This document shows positions 33,882 to 41,693 of a stretch of DNA of 64,000 nt, in pieces; within the stretch, counting starts at the first letter, position 1; each line of letters starts with the position of its first letter. Origin of the DNA: Streptomyces cylindrosporus (GTDB taxonomy: Bacteria; Actinomycetota; Actinomycetes; Streptomycetales; Streptomycetaceae); contig NZ_JALDAY010000005.1 of the NCBI RefSeq assembly GCF_022698165.1, positions 434,001-498,000 of the forward strand, read 5' to 3'. The translations under genes and the position numbers were made by a program. The notes beneath the pieces were generated by a model. It saw only the letters and a list, made by a program, of their open reading frames with translations. It had not been told where the DNA came from and did not search any database.

Positions 33882-34763
33882 TCAGGGAAGCGGCGCGGCG
33901 GTGTCTGGGTCGAGGAGTGGGGCGAGCAGGTCGCCGTGGTCCTGGAGGCGGGGGGCGATGTCGGGTGCCTGGAAGGCCAGCTGGGCGGGTGCCGTGCACT
34001 CCTCGACCTCGCTCCAGGTCACCGGCGCGGAGACGGTCGGTTCCGGCCGGGCACGCAGGGTGTACGGCGTGGCGGTGGTCTTCCGGGCCGCGTTCTGGCT
34101 CCAGTCGACGAAGACCTTCCCGGGCCGCAGGCTCCGGGTCATCCGGTGCAGCACGAGCCGCGGCATGGCCCGCTCGGCCTCGACGGCGAGCTGTTTGGCG
34201 TACTCGCTGACCTGCTCGGACGAGGCGGAGCGCACGGCGGCGAGCAGGTGCAGCCCCTTGGACCCGGAGGTCTTGACGAAGGCGTCGATGCCGTCGTCCG
34301 CGAGGCGTTCGCGCAGCCACAGGGCGACCCGGCAGCAGTCGACGACGGTGGCGGGCGCGCCGGGATCGAGGTCGAAGACGATCCGGTCGGCGACACCGGG
34401 ATCCCGTACGACCCACTGATGCGTATGGAACTCCGTGACCAGATTGGCGGCCCACATCAGACTCGGCAGATCCTGCACGAGCACCATCCGGGCCGGCCCC
34501 TCCGACCGAGGCACCTCGGCGGTGGTGACCCAGTCGGGCGTACCGGGCGGCACGTTCTTGGTGAAGAACACCTGCCCGTCCGGCCCGTCGGGATACCGCA
34601 GGAAGGAAACGGGCCGATCCCGCAGGTGAGGAAGGATCGCGGCGGCGTTGACGGCGTAGTAGTGCAGCACCTCGCCCTTGGTGAACCCGGTCACCGGATA
34701 GAGCACCTTCTCCAGGTTGCTGAGGGCGAGCCGTCTCCCCTCCACCTCCGTGATGGGCGTCAT
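33882..34763 (-). CDS. LigD-type polymerase/primase domain protein
   Basis: 293 residues, a stand-alone polymerase domain of the LigD family (no ligase or phosphoesterase domain). Seen: LSNLEKVLYPVTGFTKGEVL, FLRYPDGPDGQVFFTKNVP, IVFDLDPGA with the catalytic Asp pair, TSGSKGLHLLAAV (S..G.H), and the third acidic residue in KVFVDWSQN. It fills gaps and adds nucleotides at DNA ends during Ku-dependent non-homologous end joining. It is divergent from ku, with 39 bases between start codons. Confidence 0.92.
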   Translation of the reverse strand: MTPITEVEGRRLALSNLEKVLYPVTGFTKGEVLHYYAVNAAAILPHLRDRPVSFLRYPDGPDGQVFFTKNVPPGTPDWVTTAEVPRSEGPARMVLVQDLPSLMWAANLVTEFHTHQWVVRDPGVADRIVFDLDPGAPATVVDCCRVALWLRERLADDGIDAFVKTSGSKGLHLLAAVRSASSEQVSEYAKQLAVEAERAMPRLVLHRMTRSLRPGKVFVDWSQNAARKTTATPYTLRARPEPTVSAPVTWSEVEECTAPAQLAFQAPDIAPRLQDHGDLLAPLLDPDTAAPLP

Positions 34764-34802
34764 ACCATAAGAATTCCAGACATTCCGGAAAGGATCCCGC
34801 CT

Positions 34803-35852
34803 GTGAGATCCATATGGAACGGCGCCATCTCCTTCGGCCTGGTCAGCATCCCGATCAAGCTGGTGAACGCCACCGAGAGCCACTCGATCTCCTTCCGCCA
34901 GATCCACCTGGAGGACGGCGGCCGCATCCGCTACCGCAAGTTCTGCGAACTGGAGGACAAGGAGGTCACGTCCGCCGAGATCGGCAAGGGTTACGAGGAC
35001 GCCGACGGCTCGATCATCCCGATCACGGACGAGGACCTGTCCCACCTTCCCCTCCCCACGGCGAAGACGATCGAGATCGTGGCCTTCGTCCCGGCGGACC
35101 GCATAGACCCCCTCCAGATGGACGCCTCCTACTACCTGGCGGCCGGCGGCGCCCCGGCTGCGAAGCCGTACACCCTGCTCCGCGAGGCCCTGAAGCGCAG
35201 CAACAAGGTGGCGATAGCGAAGTACGCGCTGCGGGGCCGCGAGCGCCTGGGCATGCTCCGCGTGGTGGACAACGCGATCGCCATGCACGGCCTCCTGTGG
35301 CCGGACGAGGTCCGCGCCCCGGAGGGCGTGGCCCCCGACACGAAGGTCACCGTCAACGACAAGGAACTCGACCTCGCGGACGCCCTGATGGACACCCTGG
35401 GCGAGATCGACCTCGACGAACTCCACGACGAGTACCGCGAGGCCCTGGAGGAGGTCGTAGCGGCGAAGGCAGCGGGCGAAACCCCACCGGAGGCACCGGA
35501 ACCGGCGAAGGGCGGCAAGGTCCTGGACCTGATGGCGGCCCTGGAGAAGAGCGTGAGCGCTGCGAAGAAGTCCCGGGGGGAGGAGGGCGAGGAGGGCGGG
35601 GAGGCCGAGGCAGAGGCCGAGGTGAGACGCCTACCGGCCCGGAAGTCGGCCCGGGCGACTCCGAAGCAGACGACGGGCAAGAAGTCGACGGCGACGGCGA
35701 CGGCGAGGGCGACAGGAAAGAAGACGGCGGCGAAGAAGACCACGGCGTCGGCGAAGAAGTCGACATCGAAATCAACACAGGCGTCGAAGAAGACGACGGC
35801 GAAGAAATCAACCCAGCCAAAGAAGACGACCCCCCGCAAACGGACGGCATAA
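34803..35852 (+). CDS. ku: bacterial Ku, end-joining protein
   Basis: 349 residues from GTG 34803. The Ku core (1-about 250) begins SIWNGAISFGLVSIPIKLVN and includes RIRYRKFCELEDKEV, YYLAAGGAPAAKPYTLLREA and ALRGRERLGMLRVVDNAI. It forms a homodimeric ring on double-strand ends and recruits LigD-type enzymes. The C-terminal 75 residues are rich in Lys/Ala/Thr (KKTAAKKTTASAKKSTSKST), a lysine tail that in other actinobacterial Ku proteins aids DNA bridging and threading. Shared divergent promoter with the LigD polymerase gene. Confidence 0.95.
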   Translation: MRSIWNGAISFGLVSIPIKLVNATESHSISFRQIHLEDGGRIRYRKFCELEDKEVTSAEIGKGYEDADGSIIPITDEDLSHLPLPTAKTIEIVAFVPADRIDPLQMDASYYLAAGGAPAAKPYTLLREALKRSNKVAIAKYALRGRERLGMLRVVDNAIAMHGLLWPDEVRAPEGVAPDTKVTVNDKELDLADALMDTLGEIDLDELHDEYREALEEVVAAKAAGETPPEAPEPAKGGKVLDLMAALEKSVSAAKKSRGEEGEEGGEAEAEAEVRRLPARKSARATPKQTTGKKSTATATARATGKKTAAKKTTASAKKSTSKSTQASKKTTAKKSTQPKKTTPRKRTA

Positions 35853-36209
35853 GAAACCGCACCCGCCCCCGCCAGCCGCGGCGAGAGCCTGACTCTTCTC
35901 CCGAAACGGGGACTCCAGGCATGCGACAAGACCCCGCACTCAGCTGGCCCAAGTTTCCCCCGCCACGGCTGAGCGTCTCGCGAAACTCCTGCGCCTGCGC
36001 CTGCGCCTGGCTCTGGCAAACGGCTTCGGCCGAGACCACAACGACGGCGATCCCGGGCCGACCACCGCCGACGTGAGCGTTTTCGGTGACGGGTCAGTTG
36101 CCCTGCCGCCCGGCCGGGACCAGCGCCCCCCCACTTGGCCTGGTGCGGTTGTGATACGGCAGCCGAGGCATCGGCCGGCACCTGCCGTCTGGCTTCCTGC
36201 CGCTTGTTG
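35853..36209. other. non-coding stretch after ku
   Basis: No convincing gene in either strand. It contains a short hexamer run (GCGCCT) near 35990-36010. Sequence character shifts from typical coding GC toward mixed composition as the accessory region begins. No strong terminator hairpin after ku was found by eye. Confidence 0.6.
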
Positions 36210-36470
36210 TCAGGCGCGACGCTTGGGCGGAACCGGCCCTGGAATCACATGCTTTCCGAGATGCTCTTTGATGAGGTACTTCAACTCGGGACCTTAAATG
36301 AGCTGAAGCCGGCCGTGCTGCCGAGCGAATTCGTGGCTCGCCCTGCCGAATCACGACGTGGTGATCAGGACACCTTTCGCAGCTCACTTGTGTTCCACGA
36401 CCCGGCAAGAGCTTGGACGGATTCAACTCCGACAAGCTTGCTGTTGCGCTTGGCCTGGATGATGCACTCA
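36210..36470 (-). pseudogene. eroded Mrr-type restriction endonuclease, C-terminal remnant
   Basis: Read across frames, the minus strand encodes the nuclease core CIIQAKRNSKLVGVESVQAL (QAK motif of Mrr_cat; about 36410-36468), then after a shift SHEFARQHGRLQLI, an in-frame TAA at 36294-36296, and GPELKYLIKEHLGKHVIPG then PVPPKRRA with a stop at 36210-36212. This is the order expected for an Mrr-like catalytic domain and its tail. At least one frameshift and one nonsense codon are present, and the N-terminus is missing: the sequence abuts the stop codon of the esterase gene at 36468. A dead restriction gene. Confidence 0.75.
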
Positions 36471-37706
36471 CCGGGCGCCGGCGAGGAGGGCGAGGACCTT
36501 CGGCCAGCCCTGCTCCTTCGCGACCGCGTTGCCGACGCGATTGCCGCCCAGGGATGGGTCAACTGTGCCCTCCGCGAGGAAAGGGAAGGTTCCGACACCG
36601 TGCCCGGCCCCGGGGTAGATCAGCGCCTGGTACGGATGCCGGTCCTGGGCCGCGTGCAGCTCCTCGGTGATCGCTTTGACGTAGGTCGGTGATGGCCATA
36701 GGGCATCGTCTGCGCCGGCGATGGCCAGCAGGGGGCCGCTGAGGTGGTCCAGCGGGATGCTGCCCTGGGGGATGGGGCGCCCGTCCTTGGTCCAGGCGTT
36801 GCCCCCGCCGAATCCCTGGTTGACGTTGGACGACGGGGAGTACACGACGACGCCGTGGATCAGACGGGGATAGTCCTCGGCGAGGAGCAGGGCGGGTTCG
36901 CTGCCTCGGGAGTAGCCCATGGCGATGACGTGCGAGGAGTCGGCGCTCGGCTGGGCTGCCAACAGGCGGGCGGCGGTGGCGAAGTACTCCAGTGGGACGT
37001 TGCGTAGGGTGGCCGGCAGGCCAGGCTCCCCGAAGTAGCCCAGGGCCAGCGTCGGGTAGCCGTGGGAGGCCAGCAGAGCCGCCTCCCACTTCATGCTGAC
37101 ACCGCCTTCGGATCCGCCGAAGACCAACACGGCCGGATGCCGGGGCGTTCCGGGCCGCGGCAGGAACATCTCGCCGACGACCTTGTCGTGGGCCAGGGTG
37201 AGCGTTCGGCTGCTGACTCCCTTGGCCTTGCCTTCCCGGGTGAGCGTGCGGCTCGCCAACTGCCGCCCATGCGCCGTCACGGTGATCTTCACGGCGTACG
37301 AGGGGGAGGACTCAGGGGAACGGAGGGAGAAGTAGTCACTGTTCGGATCGCCGGTAGGGGGCCTCATCGACCAGAACAGGCCCATACCGTCGACCGTGTT
37401 GTACGTCCCCGACACCGGCCTCGTCGTGGAGAGGTCAACGAGACCGTGGTCGTCCGCGATGAATGTTGCTCGGCCGTGCCACACCTTGCCGTCGCGTGCG
37501 GTCGCCGACGAGCCGACAGTGATCTCGTCGTGCGGCTCCAGACCACTGACCCTCAAGCGAACGGCCTGATCCGCGAGAGCCATCGGAGCATCGACCCCGA
37601 TCACCGCCCTGCTACTGGCCTGCACCCCGGACGAGCATCCCGCAACCCCCCAGCCGATCACGACAGCCCCCATAAGGGCCAGCCCCTGCAACCGTCGTAA
37701 CGACAC
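36468..37706 (-). CDS. lipoprotein alpha/beta-hydrolase of the BAAT/acyl-CoA thioesterase type
   Basis: 412 residues from GTG 37706 (GAGGGG 4 nt upstream; GTGs at 37718 and 37739 are alternatives). Lipoprotein signal GLALMGAVVIGWGVAGCSSG with lipobox VAGC. An N-terminal beta domain (GVDAPMALADQAVRLRVSGL) is typical of acyl-CoA thioester hydrolase/BAAT proteins. The C-terminal hydrolase has PAVLVFGGSEGG, nucleophile AMGYSRGSEPAL, Asp in AGADDALWPS and His in PGAGHGVG. It likely cleaves esters or thioesters at the cell surface. Its stop codon lies exactly where the Mrr remnant begins, pointing to a recombination junction. Confidence 0.85.
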   Translation of the reverse strand: MSLRRLQGLALMGAVVIGWGVAGCSSGVQASSRAVIGVDAPMALADQAVRLRVSGLEPHDEITVGSSATARDGKVWHGRATFIADDHGLVDLSTTRPVSGTYNTVDGMGLFWSMRPPTGDPNSDYFSLRSPESSPSYAVKITVTAHGRQLASRTLTREGKAKGVSSRTLTLAHDKVVGEMFLPRPGTPRHPAVLVFGGSEGGVSMKWEAALLASHGYPTLALGYFGEPGLPATLRNVPLEYFATAARLLAAQPSADSSHVIAMGYSRGSEPALLLAEDYPRLIHGVVVYSPSSNVNQGFGGGNAWTKDGRPIPQGSIPLDHLSGPLLAIAGADDALWPSPTYVKAITEELHAAQDRHPYQALIYPGAGHGVGTFPFLAEGTVDPSLGGNRVGNAVAKEQGWPKVLALLAGAR

Positions 37707-37863
37707 CTTGCCCCTCACCACCAGGAATTGATCCACCACACTGATCTTGAAGCGTCCGTCGAGTCAACTCTGGGCCCGTTGTAGGGCCCTAGGTGTGCTG
37801 TCCGGAGTCGTGATCAATACAGAGCCGGGTGCGGTCCGGGAGCCGGCTGGGGTCCAACCCCGC

Positions 37864-38013
37864 TCACAGTCGTAGAACGAGGCCCCATATACCCCACACC
37901 ACCAGACCGAGCATGGCGAAGGCCAGCAGGTGACAACCGCAGGCCGCTTGAACGGCGTTCGGCTGATCCCTGCTCACCGGCGGCCTCTTCTCGCGCCATT
38001 TCGGGACCATCAT
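37864..38013 (-). CDS. small membrane protein, 49 residues
   Basis: Too short for routine ORF calling. It begins MMVPKWREKRPPVSRDQPN and ends with a single hydrophobic helix (LLAFAMLGLVVWGIWGLVLR). It starts 6 nt after the stop of another small ORF with a C-terminal hydrophobic segment, on the same strand. No clear ribosome site; it could be translated by coupling. Function unknown. Confidence 0.45.
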   Translation of the reverse strand: MMVPKWREKRPPVSRDQPNAVQAACGCHLLAFAMLGLVVWGIWGLVLRL

Positions 38014-38019
38014 GCGGGC

Positions 38020-38211
38020 TCAGAACCACCAGGCAGGAAGGGCCACAGGCACGGCAACGGCCAGCAAAATGACGTACGCGACCGGCGTCGACTGGACATA
38101 CATGTGCGCAAGGAGGACGGGACGCCCGGCAGACTCAGGAACGGTCACCGTGAGCTGATCATCCCAAAGCCGACCGTCTGCTGAGGCGACGGCGCGGTGC
38201 CGGACGACCAC
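38020..38211 (-). CDS. small protein with C-terminal membrane segment, 63 residues
   Basis: Starts at GTG 38211. A soluble part (RHRAVASADGRLWDDQLTVT) precedes a hydrophobic end (VAYVILLAVAVPVALPAWWF). It begins 10 bases from the left inverted repeat of the IS5 element, so it may be a gene truncated by that insertion: the original 5' end could lie on the far side. Together with the 49-residue ORF it may form a two-gene unit. Unrecognised. Confidence 0.45.
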   Translation of the reverse strand: MVVRHRAVASADGRLWDDQLTVTVPESAGRPVLLAHMYVQSTPVAYVILLAVAVPVALPAWWF

Positions 38212-38240
38212 AGCCGACTAGGGCCTGTCTCTTTGAAAGG

Positions 38241-38498
38241 CTATGGGCGCCATTCCTGCTGGTAGGCGGGGTGTTCGGCGTATGACTGGCCAAGGACTCT
38301 CAGCGCGTATGCCAGGCCGGCCGAGCGGGAGTCCGAGGGGGCCATGGCTTTGTAGTCGTTCGCCAGTTGCTCGATCAGATCGAGCATGGGGAGGTGGCTG
38401 TCGAGAAGAGCCTCGCCGCCCATGGTGTCAGCCACGTAGGCATAGGCGTGGTTGTCGTCCATGATGCGTGCGACGAGGAACTCCACAAGATCGTCCAT
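38241..38498 (-). CDS. DUF6221-like protein carried inside the IS5 element
   Basis: 85 residues. The opening MDDLVEFLVARIMDDN and the ending YAEHPAYQQEWRP are those of DUF6221, a family of small proteins almost confined to Streptomyces and often near mobile DNA. The middle is shorter than the usual family member and lacks its Cys-containing stretch. The stop codon (38241-38243) lies directly inside the left inverted repeat, so the gene appears to travel with the element. No function is known for the family. Confidence 0.65.
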   Translation of the reverse strand: MDDLVEFLVARIMDDNHAYAYVADTMGGEALLDSHLPMLDLIEQLANDYKAMAPSDSRSAGLAYALRVLGQSYAEHPAYQQEWRP

Positions 38499-38531
38499 GT
38501 GGCCATCCTCGCGGGCAAGGTGCTTCGGCCG

Positions 38532-39392
38532 TCAAGGGGCTGTCCAGATGAGGATGGCCGCGAGCTGAAGTGCGGCCTGGTAGGCGATGGCGAGCTTGTC
38601 CGTTCGCAAGGCCAAGCCGCGCCACTGCTTGAGTCGGTTGATGCATCGTTCGACGGAGTTGCGCTGCTTGTATGCCTCGGCGTCGAAAGCGGGTGGGCGG
38701 CCTCCGTCGCGGCCTCGCCGCAGCCGGTGGCCGGCCTGGTCGAGCGGCTGCGGGATGACTGTGCGGATTCCGCGTCGCCGGAGGTGATTGCGGATCGCGC
38801 GGGAGGAGTACGCGCGATCCGCCAAGACGGCATCGGGTCGGGTTCTCGGTCGACCGGGGCCGCTTCGCGGAACACGGATGCCTGCCATGACGATCTCGAA
38901 AGCGGGGGCGTCGCCAGCCTGACCTGCGGTGACGCGAAGGGCCAGAGGCCGTGCACGGCTGTCGCTGGCAAGGTGCACCTTCGTACTCAGGCCGCCGCGG
39001 GAGCGTCCGAGGGCGTGGTCGTCGGGTTCGGCCCGGCCTGGCGCCCCCTTTTCCTGGCACCGGCAGCATGCTGGTGAGCCCGGCAGACGGTGGAGTCCAC
39101 CGAGACGGTCCAGCCGATGTCGGCATCAGCGTCCGCTGCTGCCGGAACTGCGGCGAGGATGCGTTCCCAGGTGCCGTCCACGGCCCACCTGATCAGTCGT
39201 TTGTGGGCGGTCTGGAACGAACCGAGCTCGGCCGGCAGGTCTCGCCAGGGCGAGCAGGTGCGGTAACTTCCACGCGATACCTTCCAGGGTTCGGCGGTGA
39301 TCGGCCCATCGCCGACCGCGGACCGGATCGGCCGGCATCAGCGGCTCGATCCGGTCCCACATCGCATCAGTGATCACTAATCGCACAGACAT
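38532..39392 (-). pseudogene. IS5-family transposase with two frame changes
   Basis: Reading with corrections gives a full IS5-type transposase: MSVRLVITDAMWDRIEPLMP, then RTCSPWRDLPAELGSFQTAH, VDGTWERILAAVPAAADADA, WTVSVDSTVCRAHQHAAGAR (first DDE Asp), GRSRGGLSTKVHLASDSRAR, VLADRAYSSRAIR (second Asp) and RNSVERCINRLKQWRGLALR (Glu). An extra base at 39265-39266 breaks the frame after WK, so it is not functional as read. A second shift at the C5T4 run (39044-39052, A4G5 on the coding strand) may be a programmed -1 site as in the IS427 group. Confidence 0.85.
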
Positions 39393-39476
39393 ATCCGGTC
39401 AACTGATCAACCCATCAAAGAGACACGCTCTAGGCCCCCGGGGCCCGGGCCGCTAGACGGTCCTGCATAGACGCGC

Positions 39477-39665
39477 ATGCAACTGAGAGACGGAGAGTGG
39501 GAGTTAATCGCGCCATACCTGCCGATCGGCGGGCACGGCGCGTATCCCACGCGGCTGCGACAGCAGTTCGAAGGCGTGATCTGGCGGTGCAAGACCGGCG
39601 GGTAGTGGCGGTAGATGCCACAGGAGTTCGGCGCCTGGTTGACCGTCCAGGGAGGGCGACTGCGA
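39477..39665 (+). pseudogene. second IS5-family transposase fragment
   Basis: The plus strand reads MQLRDGEWELIAPYLPIGGH then YPTRLRQQFEGVIWRCKTGG, a typical IS5-type N-terminus from a different subgroup than the neighbouring element. A TAG at 39603-39605 and another at 39612-39614 interrupt it, and homology resumes briefly (MPQEFGAWLTVQ) before being lost. No catalytic domain remains. Confidence 0.75.
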
Positions 39666-39845
39666 AGAACAAAGCGGCAGGACGGCGGGAGGAGCCCGAG
39701 CGGGAGGAGGGCCGACGTATCCGTCGGCGGAGACAGTTCCGGTTGCAGGCCGCGTGCCTCGGGCGCTCCCGGGTCGGGCAGACCAGCAGGGTTTCACCTC
39801 GCTGCTGACCGCCGGTACCGGCCACTGGCGCTGGAGCCGGGGAGG

Positions 39846-39869
39846 GCTGAAACACCCGGGTGTTTCAGC
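39846..39869. promoter_or_regulatory. perfect 24-bp palindrome, operator-like
   Basis: The sequence centred on CCCGGG reads GAAACACCCGGGTGTTTC with three more paired bases on each side, all 24 bases self-complementary with no loop. It lies 91 bases before the XRE-type regulator relic. A loop-free perfect palindrome this long is typical of a dimeric repressor operator, so it may be the former binding site of that regulator. Confidence 0.65.
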
Positions 39870-39960
39870 AAGTGCGTCGGACAGGTGGGACACCTCCGTT
39901 TCCGTGACGACCGGCTCGATACCGTGAAGCGGGTCCCTACAGACCAGGACGCAACACGCA

Positions 39961-40252
39961 ATGCGTGGTCTTGGAGATCACCCCAGTATCGGCGAACGCA
40001 TCGCGTTCTACCGGAAGCGCCGTGGCCAGACGTTGGCCGGCCTGGTCGGTCTTAGCACCGATTGGCTCGCGAAGATCGAGACCGGGCGCCGGAATCCGCC
40101 GCGCATCGATATGCTCACGGAGCTGGCGCGCGACTTGCGTGCACCTCGGGGACCTGCTCGGACAGACCGTGCTCATGGAAGACGAGCGGCAACAGGACGA
40201 TGTCCCCGCCGTGCGGGGCGCTCTCATGAGCCCGCGTCGCTGGATCGGCTAG
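39961..40252 (+). pseudogene. XRE-type helix-turn-helix regulator relic
   Basis: Begins MRGLGDHPSIGERIAFYRKR, then LAGLVGLSTDWLAKIETGRR and NPPRIDMLTELARDLR, a standard Streptomyces XRE HTH domain but lacking about three residues between RGQT and LAGLVG. After DLR the frame shifts by a 2-base loss: the expected continuation (LGDLLGQTVLMEDERQQDDV then PAVRGALMSPRR) is found in another frame and ends at TAG 40250-40252. The usual TPR-like C-terminal domain is absent. A decayed fragment. Confidence 0.75.
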
Positions 40253-40301
40253 TAGAATCCGCTCAGGCTTCCTCGCTCAGAAGACACCCGGCAGGGAAAC
40301 T

Positions 40302-41171
40302 TTATATATCAACTTGGCCGTGTAGCTCCGCTTTCGCGGCTCGAATGAAGGTCACTTCTTCTGCGTCGAATTGATGAACGGCATCGAGGTACCGTTCACT
40401 GAGCATTGGAGGGCGGGGTGCGTGCCCCTCAAGGAGCGCTTCGAACTCATCGTGTTCGAGCGAGTTGGGCGGTAGCGCTCTTCCTGCCTCACGGCAGGCC
40501 AGTTTCGCAGCGATGACTTCGCGAGCCTCGTGTTCATCCAACGCCGTGGGATCGGGAGAAGCTGTCCAACGGAGACGGCGCACATGAGAAAGCGCCTCAA
40601 GGAGGATTTCAGCAGGGCCGCTCACGCTCGGCGGTTGATCGTCCATTAACCTGTGAAGCTTTCCCAACGCTCTCTCAAAAGTGGCTTGCTCGCCAAAGTA
40701 GATGACCATCGCCTTAACGGCATTGGTCATCACTGCGGCAGACGCAGCTACGTCTTCGGGCCCCTCTAGCTCGATGATTGTTTGAGCCTCTTTGAGGGCA
40801 GCGAGACCATCTTCGACAGCAGTCTTCCCGGCCTTAATGCTCTCTATTGGGAGATCTTCCGCGTTGTCCGCGGCGAATCTCTCACCCACCTCCCTTACAC
40901 GATGGGCGGCGAGGAGGAACGAGACGTAGGCTTCTCGCTTGATACTGCGATGCCACTACAAGTGCGTTGCGCGCGTCTCAGCCCGGACAGCGTCCAATGC
41001 TGCACGGATTGACGATTCGGCTTGAGCCATCCCCGCCTCGCTGGTGGCCTCCGCCGAGCGCAGGGCGGCTTTGGTCTGCCATCGGCCAACGAGCACGGAG
41101 GCGGGTACTGCGATGAGGGCCACTCCGGCCGCAGAGAGCGCACCTATCCCTTCAAGGTCCATGCCTGTCAT
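40302..41171 (-). pseudogene. hypothetical protein gene interrupted by one amber codon
   Basis: From ATG 41171 the frame reads MTGMDLEGIGALSAAGVALI, a hydrophobic helix (AAGVALIAVPASVLVGR) and AEATSEAGMAQAESSIRAAL, to ATH-Leu, then TAG at 40956-40958, and continues in the same frame WHRSIKREAYVSFLLAAHRV to the stop at 40302. The join is seamless, so the TAG probably replaced a CAG (Gln). The C-terminal 195 residues also stand as an ORF from 40889. The family is an actinobacterial membrane-anchored protein with a VGRWQ...AYxxFLxAAxR core and unknown role. Full length would be 289 residues. Confidence 0.75.
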
Positions 41172-41275
41172 GGTGCCGCACCCCAGGGGCACGCCTGGGC
41201 CGGGAGGCCAAGCCATCCCAGTGGCAGCCGTAGCACCCACACGCTCCTCACACGCGAACCGTGAGAGAGAGTGAG

Positions 41276-41312
41276 AAAGGGCGGGAGTCAGTGAGAGTGA
41301 CTCCCGCCCTTT
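41276..41312 (-). terminator. terminator downstream of tRNA-Arg
   Basis: AAAGGGCGGGAGTCA (41276-41290) pairs perfectly with 41298-41312 over a 7-nt loop: a 15-bp stem. On the tRNA strand it is followed by CCCTTTCTC. It lies 53 bases past the tRNA 3' end, and also ends transcription toward the accessory region. Confidence 0.85.
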
Positions 41313-41364
41313 TCTGTCGGCATTCGCCCTGGTCAGGTCTCGAATCAACCTTCAGACCGGCGAG

Positions 41365-41436
41365 TGCCCCCGGCAGGATTCGAACCTGCGCACACGGCTC
41401 CGGAGGCCGTTGCTCTATCCCCTGAGCTACGGGGGC
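41365..41436 (-). tRNA. tRNA-Arg (anticodon CCG)
   Basis: Read on the minus strand: acceptor GCCCCCG (41436-41430) pairs with CGGGGGC (41372-41366) with discriminator A at 41365; D-arm GCTC...GAGC; anticodon stem ACGGC/GCCGT with loop CTCCGGA giving anticodon CCG; T-arm GCAGG TTCGAAT CCTGC. CCA is not encoded. Decodes CGG, common in this genome. tRNA genes of this kind are integration targets in actinomycetes and this one borders the accessory scar; I found no second copy of its 3' end in the window. Confidence 0.95.
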
Positions 41437-41693
41437 GTGTCCGCTGCGCTGTGTGCGCGGCGACGGGTAGAACCCTACCAGCTCCAACAGGGTGTTCATG
41501 AACGGGTTTCCTGACGTCGGCCCGGGTGTCGGTGCAGGGTGATGGACGTGGGGGTGCCTGCGCGTCGCGTCTCAGTGGTCGTTGGCTTCGGCTCTTCGTG
41601 CTGGCTCCGTACACGCTGTCCCGGTGTCCCCCGCGCAGGTTGGAAGTGGGGAAAAGCCGGACGCGGTGGCCGGTGTCGACCTACTCTCGAGTT

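Larger units (their letters stand above)
38221..39430 (-). mobile_element. IS5-family insertion element with passenger gene, TA target duplication
   Basis: Ends: GGGCCTGTCTCTTTGAAAGG at 38221-38240 and, read on the minus strand, GAGCGTGTCTCTTTGATGGG at 39430-39411: 16 of 20 positions match. Both ends are flanked by TA within CTAG (38218-38220 CTA; 39430-39433 CTAG), as expected for IS5/IS427-group elements. Inside are a broken transposase (38532-39392) and, between it and the left end, an 85-codon gene in the same direction. Length 1210 bp, about 300 longer than a minimal element of this type. Now probably immobile because of a frameshift. Confidence 0.7.

Noticed and set aside
39430..39893. 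Minus-strand frames of 129-141 codons across the second IS5 relic
   Set aside because: No similarity to known families; the plus strand clearly reads as a decayed transposase.
41365..41436. attL/attR pair around the accessory scar
   Set aside because: No second copy of the tRNA 3' half was found by eye anywhere from 35.8 to 41.3 kb; no integrase gene remains.
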